A stretch of 37,563 nt of DNA from contig JADGAU010000012.1 in the NCBI GenBank assembly GCA_015231865.1, forward strand, positions 1-37,563. Reading direction: 5' to 3'. The notes below the pieces were generated by a model. The model saw only the letters and a list, made by a program, of their open reading frames with translations, was not told the DNA's origin and did not search any database. Positions 8,061-17,496 of this stretch are shown here, piece by piece. Origin of the DNA: Gammaproteobacteria bacterium. GTDB taxonomy: Bacteria > Pseudomonadota > Gammaproteobacteria > GRL18. Position 1 is the stretch's first letter, and each line of letters begins with the position of its first letter. A program made the translations under genes and the position numbers.

Positions 8061-11000
8061 ATGAATCTTTCTGTGCAAAACAAACTGACTTATACCACTA
8101 TATTTCTTACATTTATTGTTCTAGTTGTAATTGGCTATGTGGGTTATAGTAATACTCAACAGGCCTATCACGAAAAAATTCTTGAATCAGAACAGACTGA
8201 AGTCGGTGATATGGTTATTTCCATCAAAGAAAAACTTCAAGTGATGAAAAAAGATGCAAATTTTATCGCTAACTTCTATGCTATGCAAAAATTCCTGAAC
8301 TGGCAAAGCATTGGTGTTGCTAATAAAGTTAGCCGTTGGGAAAAAGCAACAAAAGACACTTTTAAATCCATTATTGATCTGAAAAAGATTTATTACAAGT
8401 TACGTATCTTAAATAATGATGGTAAAGAGCAAATTACAGTCTTTTATAACCAGGATACACAAGAAGCTTATGTGCAAAGCAATGATAAACTTCAGGATCG
8501 TTCTAAAGAACGATACTTTACAGAAACAAAGAATCTTAACTTAGACGAAGTTTATGTTTCTCAAATGGAACTGAATGTCGAATTTGGCAAAATTATTTAT
8601 CCTCTGGTTCCTATTGTTCACTTTACTGCAGCCATCTATGATAAGAACGGCGATAAGCGAGGTGTTGCTATTATTAATGCTTATGCTGATCACATTATAG
8701 AATCACTTAGCATACATCAGCAGCACGTTAAAAGCCGTATTTTAATTAATAACGACGGTTATTATCTTCATCATAAGAATAAAGATAAACTCTGGGGTTG
8801 GCAGTTAAATAATAATGATAATTTTAAGCAAGATAACCCAGAAACTTTTGACATTGTGATGAAAAATGAAAAAGGTTTTTATGAAAATAATGGCCTGCTT
8901 TTTACTTATGAAAGGATTTATCCTGACATCAATAATCGCAGTGAATTTTGGGTATTAATCAGTCATGTAGAAAAAGACGTTGTGTTTGCGCCAGTGACAC
9001 GTTTTCAGCGTACTTTTATTTTGATACTGATCATAAGCATTGTTAGCCTGATGATTATTTTGCAGCGCTATATTAATTCATTTCTTCATCCGCTTAATCA
9101 GGTTACAAAGCAGTTACAAGCACTTTCTCGCGGTAGGGTTCAGGAAATAGAAATTAACTATAAAGCAAATGATGAAATCGGTGATTTAATCGATTCATCT
9201 AAGCGTTTGCTCACTAATATTAATACCACGATCAATCAGGCAAAGGTGGTTGCAGCAGGTGATTATTCTAAACGTATTGCTATTGACGATAAGGATGATG
9301 CACTGGGTAATGCGATTAATGAAATGACTGACCGACTGGATCAAACCGGGCGGCTGGCACTGGAACTTTCTCAGGGTGAATTTGATGGTAACATCGATAT
9401 AAAAAGTAATAAAGATGCGCTTGGTACAGCTCTCAATGAATTAATGGACTATTTCAGGCGGATTACCCGTGTTGCTGAATCCATTGCAATGGGTAACTTT
9501 GATATAACTTTCAAATCCACAAATGACAAAGACAGACTTGGGCAAGCAATTAATGAAATGATTATGACCTTAAAGCAGGTGGTAGAACAGGCCAATGCAA
9601 TTGCAGCAGGTGATTTTAAACAACGTATTATCCCTATTTCTAAAGATGATGAATTAGCCAGAGCTCTTATTAGCATGACAAACAGGTTAAAAGACAATCA
9701 GCTGCAAAATAATAATAATCAATGGTTACAGGAAGGGATTACCGTACTGAACCAGGAACTTTCCGGTAATAAAAATGTGCAGGAAGTGTTTGATATCTCT
9801 TTAATAAATCTAGCCAGATTCACTGGTGCCGTTAGCGGAGCAATATTTGATTATAATGATGAAACGCAAAGTCTTTCCCTGACTGCCAGCTATGCCTTTA
9901 CAGAGCGTGAACAATTTAAAAACCACTATCATAAAGGTGAAGGCATCGTCGGACAAGTAGCTCGTGAAGGCGTTAAAATTCATCTTCACCGTTCCAGTGA
10001 TGATTCGATGATTATTGATTCAACCATAACCCGGGAACGAGCCGTTTCGACTATCGCCTTACCCATTGCGTACGAAAATGAATTTCTCGGGGTTTTATTA
10101 CTTGCCTATAGTACAGAGCTGAATCCAGTCACGACTTCCTTACTGGATCAAGCTGTCTCAGTGCTTGGCAGCTATCTGTTTACCGCCAGTAAAAATGAGC
10201 AAATCAAACAGCTCTTAGAAGAGTCTCAACAAAGTTTTGAAGAATTACAGGTTAAAAGTGAAGAATTGCAGCAATCCAATGTGCAAATGGAAGAGCAGCG
10301 TCAACAGCTTGAGCAGCAGGCCGCCGAGCTGAAAGCCCAAAATGAACGCGTTGAGAAGGCTCGTCAGGAACTGGATATACAAACTCAGGAACTGGAACGC
10401 TCTAGTCGCTATAAGTCAGAGTTTTTGGCCAATATGAGTCATGAGTTACGTACCCCATTAAACTCTATTATCTTGCTGTCTAAATTATTAAAAGAAAACA
10501 AAGACAATAAGTTAACAGAACAAGAACTCAAAAAAGCCGATGTGATACACCGCTCAGGCAATGATTTATTATTGCTTATCAATGACATTCTTGACCTTTC
10601 CAAGGTTGAGTCCGGCCATATGGAAATTAATTTAAGTCCTGTCAATACGGCAGAAATTCGTCAAAGCCTGCTGACTTTATTTGATGAATTAGCCAGGGAG
10701 AAAAAGCTGGATTATCAAGTTATTGACCGGTTGCAGGGAACGTTAATTACGGATGAACAAAAAGTATTGCAGATTATGAAAAATTTACTGTCAAATGCCT
10801 TTAAATTTACCAAAGATGGGGACGTTACCGTAAATATTGCTACCAGTAATAAGCCTGAATATGCCTATATGTTTGAAGTTCAAGATAGTGGTATCGGTAT
10901 TGAATCTACGAAACAAGACTTAATCTTTACCGCCTTTAAACAGGTCGATGGCTCGATAAGTCGAGAATTTGGCGGCACCGGTCTTGGCCTTTCGATTAGT

Positions 11001-11618
11001 AAAAATTTTGCTAAAGTGCTTGGTGGTACAATTACTTTATACAGTCAATTAAATAAAGGAAGCTTATTTACGCTTTACCTACCGGAGCAACAGGATCAGA
11101 TTCCGTCAAAGATAGCGCATACTGAGTCAGCGCCAGAATTGAACTCAAACTTTCACTTCAAAACTGAGCCAAATAAACCTGAAATAATAATCGATGTTGA
11201 AGAGCAGAGTGTTACCGATATTGACGCTAATCAGCTAAGTGATAAAAATATTATCATTGTCGATGATGATCCGCGTAATATATTTACTATCTCTTCCGTG
11301 TTACAGGTTGCTGGAGCACTAACAATGCACGCGCTAAATGGTAAAGAAGCTATAGAAAAAATTCATCATCACTTTGATGAGCTGGATCTGGTACTAATGG
11401 ATATTATGATGCCTGAAATGGATGGTTATGAGACCATACAAAAAATTCGTACCGATAAGGATATCGCCAACATTCCGATTATCGCAGTAACGGCTAAAGC
11501 CATGAAAGAAGAACGTCAAAAGTGTTTGGATGCGGGAGCGGATGATTATATCTCCAAGCCCATTGATATGAATTTATTACTGAAACTGTGCGTATCATGG
11601 ATTGAGAAAGGCCGGTAA
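8061..11618 (+). CDS. Transmembrane hybrid histidine kinase with about five HAMP units, GAF and REC
   Basis: A 1185-residue inner-membrane sensor. TM1 is about residues 12-30, the periplasmic Cache-like sensor 31-314, and TM2 316-336. A canonical HAMP (337-390) is followed by four HAMP-like units (about 393-547), each with a pattern like AAGDF...DELA/DALG...INEM. A GAF domain spans about 569-703 and a Glu/Gln-rich coiled coil about 708-785. HisKA has phospho-acceptor His794 (SHELRTPLN). The HATPase has NLLSNAFKF, DSGIGI and GGTGLGLSIS. The C-terminal REC spans about 1063-1180 with Asp1114 (MDIMMPEMDGYE). It should autophosphorylate and pass phosphate to its own REC and possibly to the two downstream REC proteins. 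All catalytic motifs are intact. AGAGGG precedes the ATG, which follows the repeat-protein stop by one base. Confidence 0.95.
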   Translation: MNLSVQNKLTYTTIFLTFIVLVVIGYVGYSNTQQAYHEKILESEQTEVGDMVISIKEKLQVMKKDANFIANFYAMQKFLNWQSIGVANKVSRWEKATKDTFKSIIDLKKIYYKLRILNNDGKEQITVFYNQDTQEAYVQSNDKLQDRSKERYFTETKNLNLDEVYVSQMELNVEFGKIIYPLVPIVHFTAAIYDKNGDKRGVAIINAYADHIIESLSIHQQHVKSRILINNDGYYLHHKNKDKLWGWQLNNNDNFKQDNPETFDIVMKNEKGFYENNGLLFTYERIYPDINNRSEFWVLISHVEKDVVFAPVTRFQRTFILILIISIVSLMIILQRYINSFLHPLNQVTKQLQALSRGRVQEIEINYKANDEIGDLIDSSKRLLTNINTTINQAKVVAAGDYSKRIAIDDKDDALGNAINEMTDRLDQTGRLALELSQGEFDGNIDIKSNKDALGTALNELMDYFRRITRVAESIAMGNFDITFKSTNDKDRLGQAINEMIMTLKQVVEQANAIAAGDFKQRIIPISKDDELARALISMTNRLKDNQLQNNNNQWLQEGITVLNQELSGNKNVQEVFDISLINLARFTGAVSGAIFDYNDETQSLSLTASYAFTEREQFKNHYHKGEGIVGQVAREGVKIHLHRSSDDSMIIDSTITRERAVSTIALPIAYENEFLGVLLLAYSTELNPVTTSLLDQAVSVLGSYLFTASKNEQIKQLLEESQQSFEELQVKSEELQQSNVQMEEQRQQLEQQAAELKAQNERVEKARQELDIQTQELERSSRYKSEFLANMSHELRTPLNSIILLSKLLKENKDNKLTEQELKKADVIHRSGNDLLLLINDILDLSKVESGHMEINLSPVNTAEIRQSLLTLFDELAREKKLDYQVIDRLQGTLITDEQKVLQIMKNLLSNAFKFTKDGDVTVNIATSNKPEYAYMFEVQDSGIGIESTKQDLIFTAFKQVDGSISREFGGTGLGLSISKNFAKVLGGTITLYSQLNKGSLFTLYLPEQQDQIPSKIAHTESAPELNSNFHFKTEPNKPEIIIDVEEQSVTDIDANQLSDKNIIIVDDDPRNIFTISSVLQVAGALTMHALNGKEAIEKIHHHFDELDLVLMDIMMPEMDGYETIQKIRTDKDIANIPIIAVTAKAMKEERQKCLDAGADDYISKPIDMNLLLKLCVSWIEKGR

Positions 11619-11620
11619 CA

Positions 11621-13285
11621 TTGAAAGTCTTTAATCGAGCTAATATAAAATCAATTCTTGTCGATGCATCGATTGACCAGAATGATGTTTATGAAAGTTT
11701 TAAACTAGCCACAGAAAAACCAGGAAACTATGAAATAGAGCTTACCAATAATATTACTCTGGGACGAGACCGGATCTTATTTCTGGCATCACTATTGAAA
11801 CAAGCAACATACAAATTGAGCATTCGACACCCTTTTTTATCCGGCTATCTCGCTAAGCTAGGCATACATCATAAACGAGCTTATTCTGCTTTCGAGTCAA
11901 CTAAACCTGAAATACGTCACTTTGATGTGGTCTTATTAGCCGGTTCTGCAGGTAGCCTGGAAAACATTATCAAGATACTTGAACTTATGCCGAATACGCA
12001 TATTAGCTTTGTTATCGTACAGCACATTTCTAATCACTCTAAAAAATACCTTGATAATATTATTTTAAATAAAACCGGTCATCAGGCACAATATATTGAT
12101 AATGGTACGGTGATTATGCCGGGACAAATCTATATTGCGCCGCCGGGGTTTCATAGTGTGATTGAGTCAGGTATCGGTAAACTGCTTGAAAGTGAACCTG
12201 TCAATTATGCCAGGCCTGCTATTGATGTGACGCTGGAATCATTAGTTAATACTTATCAGCACAACTTAGCAATTGTTCTGCTGTGTGGCTATAATGTCGA
12301 TGGCACAACGCGACTGGAATAAAAAAAAAAAAAACAAGCAACCATTATTGCCCTTAAGCCTGAACTCTGTGATGATGCAAAGTCTATCCCTACTGCTGCG
12401 ATAAAAACAGGACTGGTTGATGAAGTTCTGACAATTGATGGTATTGCCGATTTTTTATCCTATTATAGCGATGTCAATCATAATAAATTAAGACGTCTTA
12501 AAGCTTTTTTAAAAAGCCTGAATGAAACCTACGGCTATAACTTTGAATCCTACCAGCTTGATAGTGTTATGCGACGAATTGATACCGCAATGCACAAACA
12601 GGGTTTTAAAAATTACGATGACTTTTTTAGTGAAGTACTTAACAATAAATTGTCCTTTACCAAACTCTTTTTTGATCTATCTATCAATGTGACTCAGTTC
12701 TTACGTCAGCCAGCTTCTTATGACTACCTGAAAAATTCAGTTTTACCAAAGATTGCCAGTTATAGCCATTTAAAAATGTGGTGTGCGGGAGTATCCAGTG
12801 GCGAAGAAGCGTATACTCTGGCTAGTTTATTAGATAGCTCTCAGTTTCTTGAAAAAACCATTATTTATGCCACTGACTTTAACCCCTATATTTTACAAAT
12901 CGCAAAAAATGGTCTTTATTCTAAAACACAAGTGAATAGTGTTGTCTTTGCTAATAACGACGAAACCGAACATTTTCGTCAATTATTTGATCAATATGAT
13001 AATATTATGTCCATTAAGAGCCGTATTGCTAAACATATCCATTTTTTTAGTCATAACCTGACCACGGACGCATCTTTAGGAGAGTTTCAGCTGATTATTT
13101 GCAAAAATGTATTAATTTACTTTGATGACGATCTGCAGCATCAAGTATTAAATCTTTTTTATCATTCACTTTCCCTCGATGGCTACCTTATATTGGGTGA
13201 AAGTGAAAATATCATGGGGCAAAAGAACCTGAAATTATTCAAAACCATTAATAGCAATGCCAAGATCTATCAGAGGTGTTTATAA
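11621..13285 (+). pseudogene. CheB-CheR fusion (methylesterase/methyltransferase), interrupted by in-frame TAA at an A14 tract
   Basis: One reading frame from TTG 11621 to TAA 13285 (about 554 codons) is broken only by TAA at 12320-12322. The CheB part shows the catalytic triad candidates Ser109 (LLAGSAGS), His135 (VIVQHIS) and Asp227 (CGYNVDG). After the stop, 14 As (12321-12334) lead straight into the rest of CheB (ATIIALKPEL) and then CheR without a frame change. CheR motifs are SINVTQFLRQP, MWCAGVSSGEEAYTLA and IICKNVLIYFD. An ATG at 12569 could restart translation but would cut the CheR N-terminal domain. Residues 1-95 precede CheB and look faintly STAS-like. In intact form it would demethylate and methylate glutamates, plausibly on the neighbouring kinase. 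Confidence 0.8.
12320..12334 (+). other. In-frame TAA followed by a 14-A homopolymer inside CheB
   Basis: TAA uses the T at 12320 and the first two As; the run is 12321-12334. After the stop the remaining As read as four Lys codons. The count of codons between DG and the following TII matches CheB homologues within about one residue. The site therefore looks like a local substitution or homopolymer error, not an insertion of foreign DNA. Confidence 0.85.
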
Positions 13286-14550
13286 TGTCTAAGCCTTTTA
13301 CTATTTTGTGTATTGATGATAATGATAACAACCTCTATACCCTCGAGTCCTTATTATTGTCACTTGACAATACCAGAACATTAACTGCTAATTCGGGTAC
13401 CAAAGGGCTGGAAAAACTTTTACATGAGCCAGTTGATTTAATCCTGCTAGATGTACAGATGCCGGAAATGGATGGTTTTAGTGTTGCTGAATTTGTTAAG
13501 AATAACAAAAAAACATCGCATATACCGATTATTTTTATTTCTGCAGTTTTTACATCTGAAGAGTTTATTAAACGAGGCTATCGTCAAGGCGCAATCGATT
13601 ATCTGGCTAAGCCAATTGATGATAACCAGCTACTGAATAAGATCTCTTTTTATTTACAATTGCTGCAGAAACAAAAGGAGCTGGAAAATCAAAAAAACAG
13701 GCTTCAGAATATCCTCGATTTTCAGGATAATATTGTCATTGTTTTTAATCGTGAAACGATTGTTCAGGCTAACCAGACTTTTCTCGACTTTGTTGGTTAC
13801 AAGTCACTGACCGGTTTTAAAAAGCACCACCGCTGTATTTGTGATTATTTTGTTAATGAAAAGAGTTATCTATACGGTAATGTCAGTGACTGGTTTGATA
13901 AGGTTCTAAAATATGCGGATAATCCTCCGATTGCCATTATGCCTTATGAAAATGAAAACCATTATTTTGCTGTCAAATTGAATATTCTTGATAGACAAAA
14001 GGAATTGTATGTTGCTTCCTTTACCGATATTACTAAAATACAGCTAGAAAGCCTGGAATTTAAGCGTGAAGCCGTACATGATCCGCTGACGAATATTTAT
14101 AATCGTCGCAAGTTAGATATAGAACTCAACAGGCTTATTTTTATATCAAGAAGTTACCGTCTAGAGCTTGCTGTATTAATGCTGGACATCGATCATTTCA
14201 AAAAAATTAACGATGACTATGGTCATCAGGTTGGCGATGAGGTATTAATAGAACTCACTCAACGTCTATCTAAAAATCTGAGAGAAGGTGATATTCTGGC
14301 TCGTTATGGTGGCGAAGAATTTGTAGCCATCATGGTAAAATGTTCACCCTCTGAAGCCCTTCATAAGGCTAATCAGCTGAATAAAATAATTGCCGAAAAG
14401 GCTTTTAAAAAAATTGGCAAACTGAGCATTAGTATTGGCATTGCCTCACTAAAGGCTCAAGATGATATCTCATCAATCATCAAACGTGCGGATAAAGGAC
14501 TTTATCTGGCTAAAACCAAGGGACGTAACCGAGTCGAAATGGTGCAATAA
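13285..14550 (+). CDS. Response regulator diguanylate cyclase (REC-PAS-like-GGDEF)
   Basis: A 421-residue cytoplasmic protein. The REC domain is about 1-122 with phospho-acceptor Asp56 (LILLDVQMPEMDG). A PAS-like middle is about 148-255 (DNIVIVFNRETIVQANQTFL). The GGDEF domain is about 262-420, with active site GGEEF at 342-346 and the allosteric I-site RxxD (REGD) at 333-336, so product inhibition by c-di-GMP is expected. The start ATG 13285 overlaps the CheR stop by one base (TAATG) and has AGAGG 8 nt upstream; a GTG at 13276 in frame is less likely. It makes c-di-GMP and is probably phosphorylated by the upstream hybrid kinase. Confidence 0.93.
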   Translation: MSKPFTILCIDDNDNNLYTLESLLLSLDNTRTLTANSGTKGLEKLLHEPVDLILLDVQMPEMDGFSVAEFVKNNKKTSHIPIIFISAVFTSEEFIKRGYRQGAIDYLAKPIDDNQLLNKISFYLQLLQKQKELENQKNRLQNILDFQDNIVIVFNRETIVQANQTFLDFVGYKSLTGFKKHHRCICDYFVNEKSYLYGNVSDWFDKVLKYADNPPIAIMPYENENHYFAVKLNILDRQKELYVASFTDITKIQLESLEFKREAVHDPLTNIYNRRKLDIELNRLIFISRSYRLELAVLMLDIDHFKKINDDYGHQVGDEVLIELTQRLSKNLREGDILARYGGEEFVAIMVKCSPSEALHKANQLNKIIAEKAFKKIGKLSISIGIASLKAQDDISSIIKRADKGLYLAKTKGRNRVEMVQ

Positions 14551-16319
14551 TGACAAACACTCATTATCAGGTTTTATGTGTTGATGATCATGATGCCAAC
14601 CTTTTTTCATTAGAACAGTTATTGCAAGATATCCCAAAAGTAAAAGTCATTAAGGCTTTATCCGGTACAGAAGCACTAAATATACTATTAACCCAGCCTA
14701 TTGATCTGATATTGCTCGATATTCAAATGCCCGGTCTGAACGGTTATGAAGTGGCCGACATTTTAAGAAAGAATCAACTCACACGAAATATTCCAATTAT
14801 ATTTTTAACCGCTGTTTTTAAAACAGAAGAATTTATCAGCCGCGGCTTTAAACTCGGTGCTATTGATTATTTGACTAAGCCACTTGATGATAATCAGCTC
14901 ATTAATCGTATTCAACTCTATCTTAATGTGCTTCATGAACGCGATCAGGCCATACTTTTACAAAAACAGTATCAAGGTATTACTGATTCAATGGGTGAAG
15001 GCCTATATGTTCTCAATGAAGAATTAAAAGTCGACTATATTAATCAATCTGCACTTCATCAGCTGGGATTTTCGCATAGTGAAATTATTCATAAAAAAAT
15101 CCATGACCTTGTGCACTATAAAGATTCTAATGAGAATTACCTCCATAGTGAAGACTGCATCTTTCATGCTATTTTTAAATCCCAACAAGCCTTTTGGGGA
15201 GAGCAACTCTTTATCAGAAAAGATGGTTCACAGTTTCCAGCACTGGCCAGTGCTGCTCCGATTATGGATGGTTCTCGCTGCACCAAAGTCATTGTTTTAT
15301 TTCAGGATATTTCAGAAAAAATTGAACAGGAAGGTAAACTTTTACAGCTTGAACAACAAAGAATTCGGGATTATGATGATTTTATAAATTCATTAGTCAA
15401 TGTTATTGAGAAACGAGATACCTATACAGCTGGACATAGTGAGCGAGTGGCGGTTTATTGTGAAATGATTGCCAGAGAACTAGGGTTTAAAGAAGAGCAG
15501 ATTTCTTTACTGGTGATTGCTGCAAAACTTCACGATATAGGTAAAATTTCAACACCCGATTCCATATTACTAAAACCGGGTAAACTTGAAAAACTGGAAT
15601 ACAATTTAATTAAATATCACCTCAATACCGGCTATGAGATTCTAAAATCGATTGAAAGCTATCAGGAAGTGGCAGAAATCATGCGCTATCATCATGAACG
15701 CTATGATGGTAAAGGTTATCCTGAAGGCTTCAGTGGTGACAAAATTCCCTTAATATCACATGTTATGATTGTCTCTGATGCCTTTGATGCAATGACCACA
15801 AATCGAATTTATAAGCCACGAATGAAACGCGATAATGCCTTAAATGAACTGATTGATAATAGTGGCAGCCAGTTTCATCCTCATGTTGTCGAGGCAGCAA
15901 TTAAGGTATTGTCAACGTTGAAGTTGCATGAGAAAGTTAATCAACTGCCGAAAGATGAAGTAGAGCATCATCGGTTTAGTTATTTTTTTAAAGATAAACT
16001 GACCCGCCTTTTTTTGCCCGAGTATGAACGATTAGTAACAGAACTTTATTTTTCTAAGCAAACGACCTATCGATATGTTATTCGACTGCAAAATTTTAGT
16101 GAATATAATAAACGTCATGGTTGGGATAAAGGGGATGATTTACTGGAAAAATTTGGAAAATGGCTAATGCAATACTACCCGGATGCCGTTATCTTCCGAA
16201 TCGAGGGAGATGATTTTATGATTGTTAGTCCAGTCTCTTTAAAGGTTGACCGTGAAGATATCAAAAACTATTCGACTATTGCAAACACATGTATTGAGGC
16301 AGTTGTTGAAACGGTTTAA
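14550..16319 (+). CDS. Response regulator with PAS, HD-GYP phosphodiesterase and degenerate GGDEF domains
   Basis: A 589-residue protein. REC is about 1-125 with Asp57 (LILLDIQMPGLNG). PAS is about 142-255. HD-GYP is about 275-445, with His328-Asp329 (LHDIGKIS), HHERYDGKGYPEG (GYP at 389-391) and SDAFDAMTTNR, so c-di-GMP hydrolysis is expected. Residues about 465-589 align with a GGDEF fold but carry EGDDF (552-556) where GGDEF belongs, preceded by FRI; this half is probably non-catalytic. The ATG overlaps the cyclase stop (TAATG). Synthesis and breakdown enzymes are thus translationally coupled under one kinase. Confidence 0.92.
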   Translation: MTNTHYQVLCVDDHDANLFSLEQLLQDIPKVKVIKALSGTEALNILLTQPIDLILLDIQMPGLNGYEVADILRKNQLTRNIPIIFLTAVFKTEEFISRGFKLGAIDYLTKPLDDNQLINRIQLYLNVLHERDQAILLQKQYQGITDSMGEGLYVLNEELKVDYINQSALHQLGFSHSEIIHKKIHDLVHYKDSNENYLHSEDCIFHAIFKSQQAFWGEQLFIRKDGSQFPALASAAPIMDGSRCTKVIVLFQDISEKIEQEGKLLQLEQQRIRDYDDFINSLVNVIEKRDTYTAGHSERVAVYCEMIARELGFKEEQISLLVIAAKLHDIGKISTPDSILLKPGKLEKLEYNLIKYHLNTGYEILKSIESYQEVAEIMRYHHERYDGKGYPEGFSGDKIPLISHVMIVSDAFDAMTTNRIYKPRMKRDNALNELIDNSGSQFHPHVVEAAIKVLSTLKLHEKVNQLPKDEVEHHRFSYFFKDKLTRLFLPEYERLVTELYFSKQTTYRYVIRLQNFSEYNKRHGWDKGDDLLEKFGKWLMQYYPDAVIFRIEGDDFMIVSPVSLKVDREDIKNYSTIANTCIEAVVETV

Positions 16320-16392
16320 ATAAAAAAGCTTTCAACCCAGGCAAACTCACCATTCATGTTTACATTCAGAGCAGATATATAATGTTCTATCT

Positions 16393-16944
16393 TCATAGTG
16401 ACTGGGTAACAATTTGCTTAATGGTTTCTTTGATTTTCATTAATTGTCGTATCCGTTTCCAGAGCTTCATTGGTTCCTGATTATAATAGTGTAGCAATTG
16501 CTTTGAATTAACCCAGAACAACTCACGTCTTTTTTCAAAGCGCTCATTTTCGAAGTTCTTCCATTGCAGATTAAGAGGTTCCAGATCTCTAAATGGTACT
16601 TCTATAAAATAAGTATACCAGTCTTTATGTGATAACTTTGCACGTGGTTGGCGCTGACATTTCCAATACGGTTTGACATCAAAAAGAGAATAAAGGTAGT
16701 TAATTTGCTGTTGAATCTTTTCTGGTGTTTTATATGCTTGATGCAGTTCATTATCAGGCGTAAAAAATAATGTTTCTGTTTCTTCTACAAATTCTCTAAT
16801 AGCTGTTTGCCGATAGGTTTCACCCTCATCTTTCCCGCCACCAAAGTCATTTAAAAAACCCGCTTTTCTTCCTTCAAATTTAGTTTGTAGCAGAAAGTAA
16901 ACCTTATCGTTATATCTGCAAAAAGGAATGAGTCCTGCTCCCAT
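16393..16944 (-). CDS. Nudix hydrolase
   Basis: A 183-residue cytoplasmic protein with a recognisable Nudix box at about residues 35-57 (GGGKDEGETYRQTAIREF, then VEETETL). The Glu residues of REFVEE that bind metal are present; the late Gly of the consensus is replaced. Nudix enzymes hydrolyse nucleoside diphosphates linked to other groups, but the substrate cannot be told from sequence. The C-terminal part (about 90-180) is rich in Trp, Lys and Arg. It lies 37 bp downstream of the thioredoxin-like gene on the same strand and may be the last gene of that run. Confidence 0.85.
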   Translation of the reverse strand: MGAGLIPFCRYNDKVYFLLQTKFEGRKAGFLNDFGGGKDEGETYRQTAIREFVEETETLFFTPDNELHQAYKTPEKIQQQINYLYSLFDVKPYWKCQRQPRAKLSHKDWYTYFIEVPFRDLEPLNLQWKNFENERFEKRRELFWVNSKQLLHYYNQEPMKLWKRIRQLMKIKETIKQIVTQSL

Positions 16945-16981
16945 AAGAAATACCCATCATAATTGAAATAAATTTATGTTA

Positions 16982-17488
16982 TCAAGAAGCCAGCCATAAT
17001 CTGAATTTTAATCCGATAGCACTGGCGGCCCCCATCGTAACGCTATCAACTTTACCATCACGATCTATAATATATACCATTGGTGTTGCACTAACCGACC
17101 AGAGGTGGCTGACGATACCATCAGGATCATTGAGTACAGGGAAGTTATAATTGTTTTCATTCAGATAGTTTAGTACTTCCTGATTTTCACCCGAAGATAA
17201 AGCAATTGAAATCACCTGATAATCAGCGGATAAATCTGTAATAATGGGAGAGCTTACTTTACAGATAGGACACCAACTGCCCCAGAAATAGACTAAGACT
17301 GGAGATTTTTTAACCATATCACTCAAATTGATTAGTTCTCCTGAAATTAAAGTCCCCTTTAATTCAGGTGCAATTGCTGGGGTATTACGAGTCTGATATA
17401 AGGTAATAGCATAAAAAATCACAATAAGAATACTGATATCACGCAGTAAGGTCAGCCAGAATTTTTTTGTTTTAAGTTTATTTAGCAT
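16982..17488 (-). CDS. Membrane-anchored thioredoxin-like protein (TlpA/ScsD-type)
   Basis: A 168-residue protein. One N-terminal membrane helix (about 12-31) anchors a periplasmic thioredoxin fold. The redox pair is CPIC at residues 73-76 (FWGSWCPICK), and the cis-proline loop is ATPMVYIID near residue 137. The length and single anchor match ScsD/TlpA-type disulfide oxidoreductases. It may reduce or oxidise periplasmic disulfides, but no dsbD or cytochrome maturation gene is nearby to indicate a pathway. It starts 8 bp after the acylphosphatase stop, consistent with one transcript. Confidence 0.88.
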   Translation of the reverse strand: MLNKLKTKKFWLTLLRDISILIVIFYAITLYQTRNTPAIAPELKGTLISGELINLSDMVKKSPVLVYFWGSWCPICKVSSPIITDLSADYQVISIALSSGENQEVLNYLNENNYNFPVLNDPDGIVSHLWSVSATPMVYIIDRDGKVDSVTMGAASAIGLKFRLWLAS

Positions 17489-17496
17489 AATTATGC

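Noticed and set aside
10439-10645. Antisense ORF inside the hybrid kinase
   Set aside because: It lies opposite the conserved HisKA region; a shadow of the real gene.
12320-12334. Programmed slippage on A14 rescuing CheB-CheR
   Set aside because: The stop codon's T precedes the A-run, so adding or losing As cannot remove the in-frame TAA.
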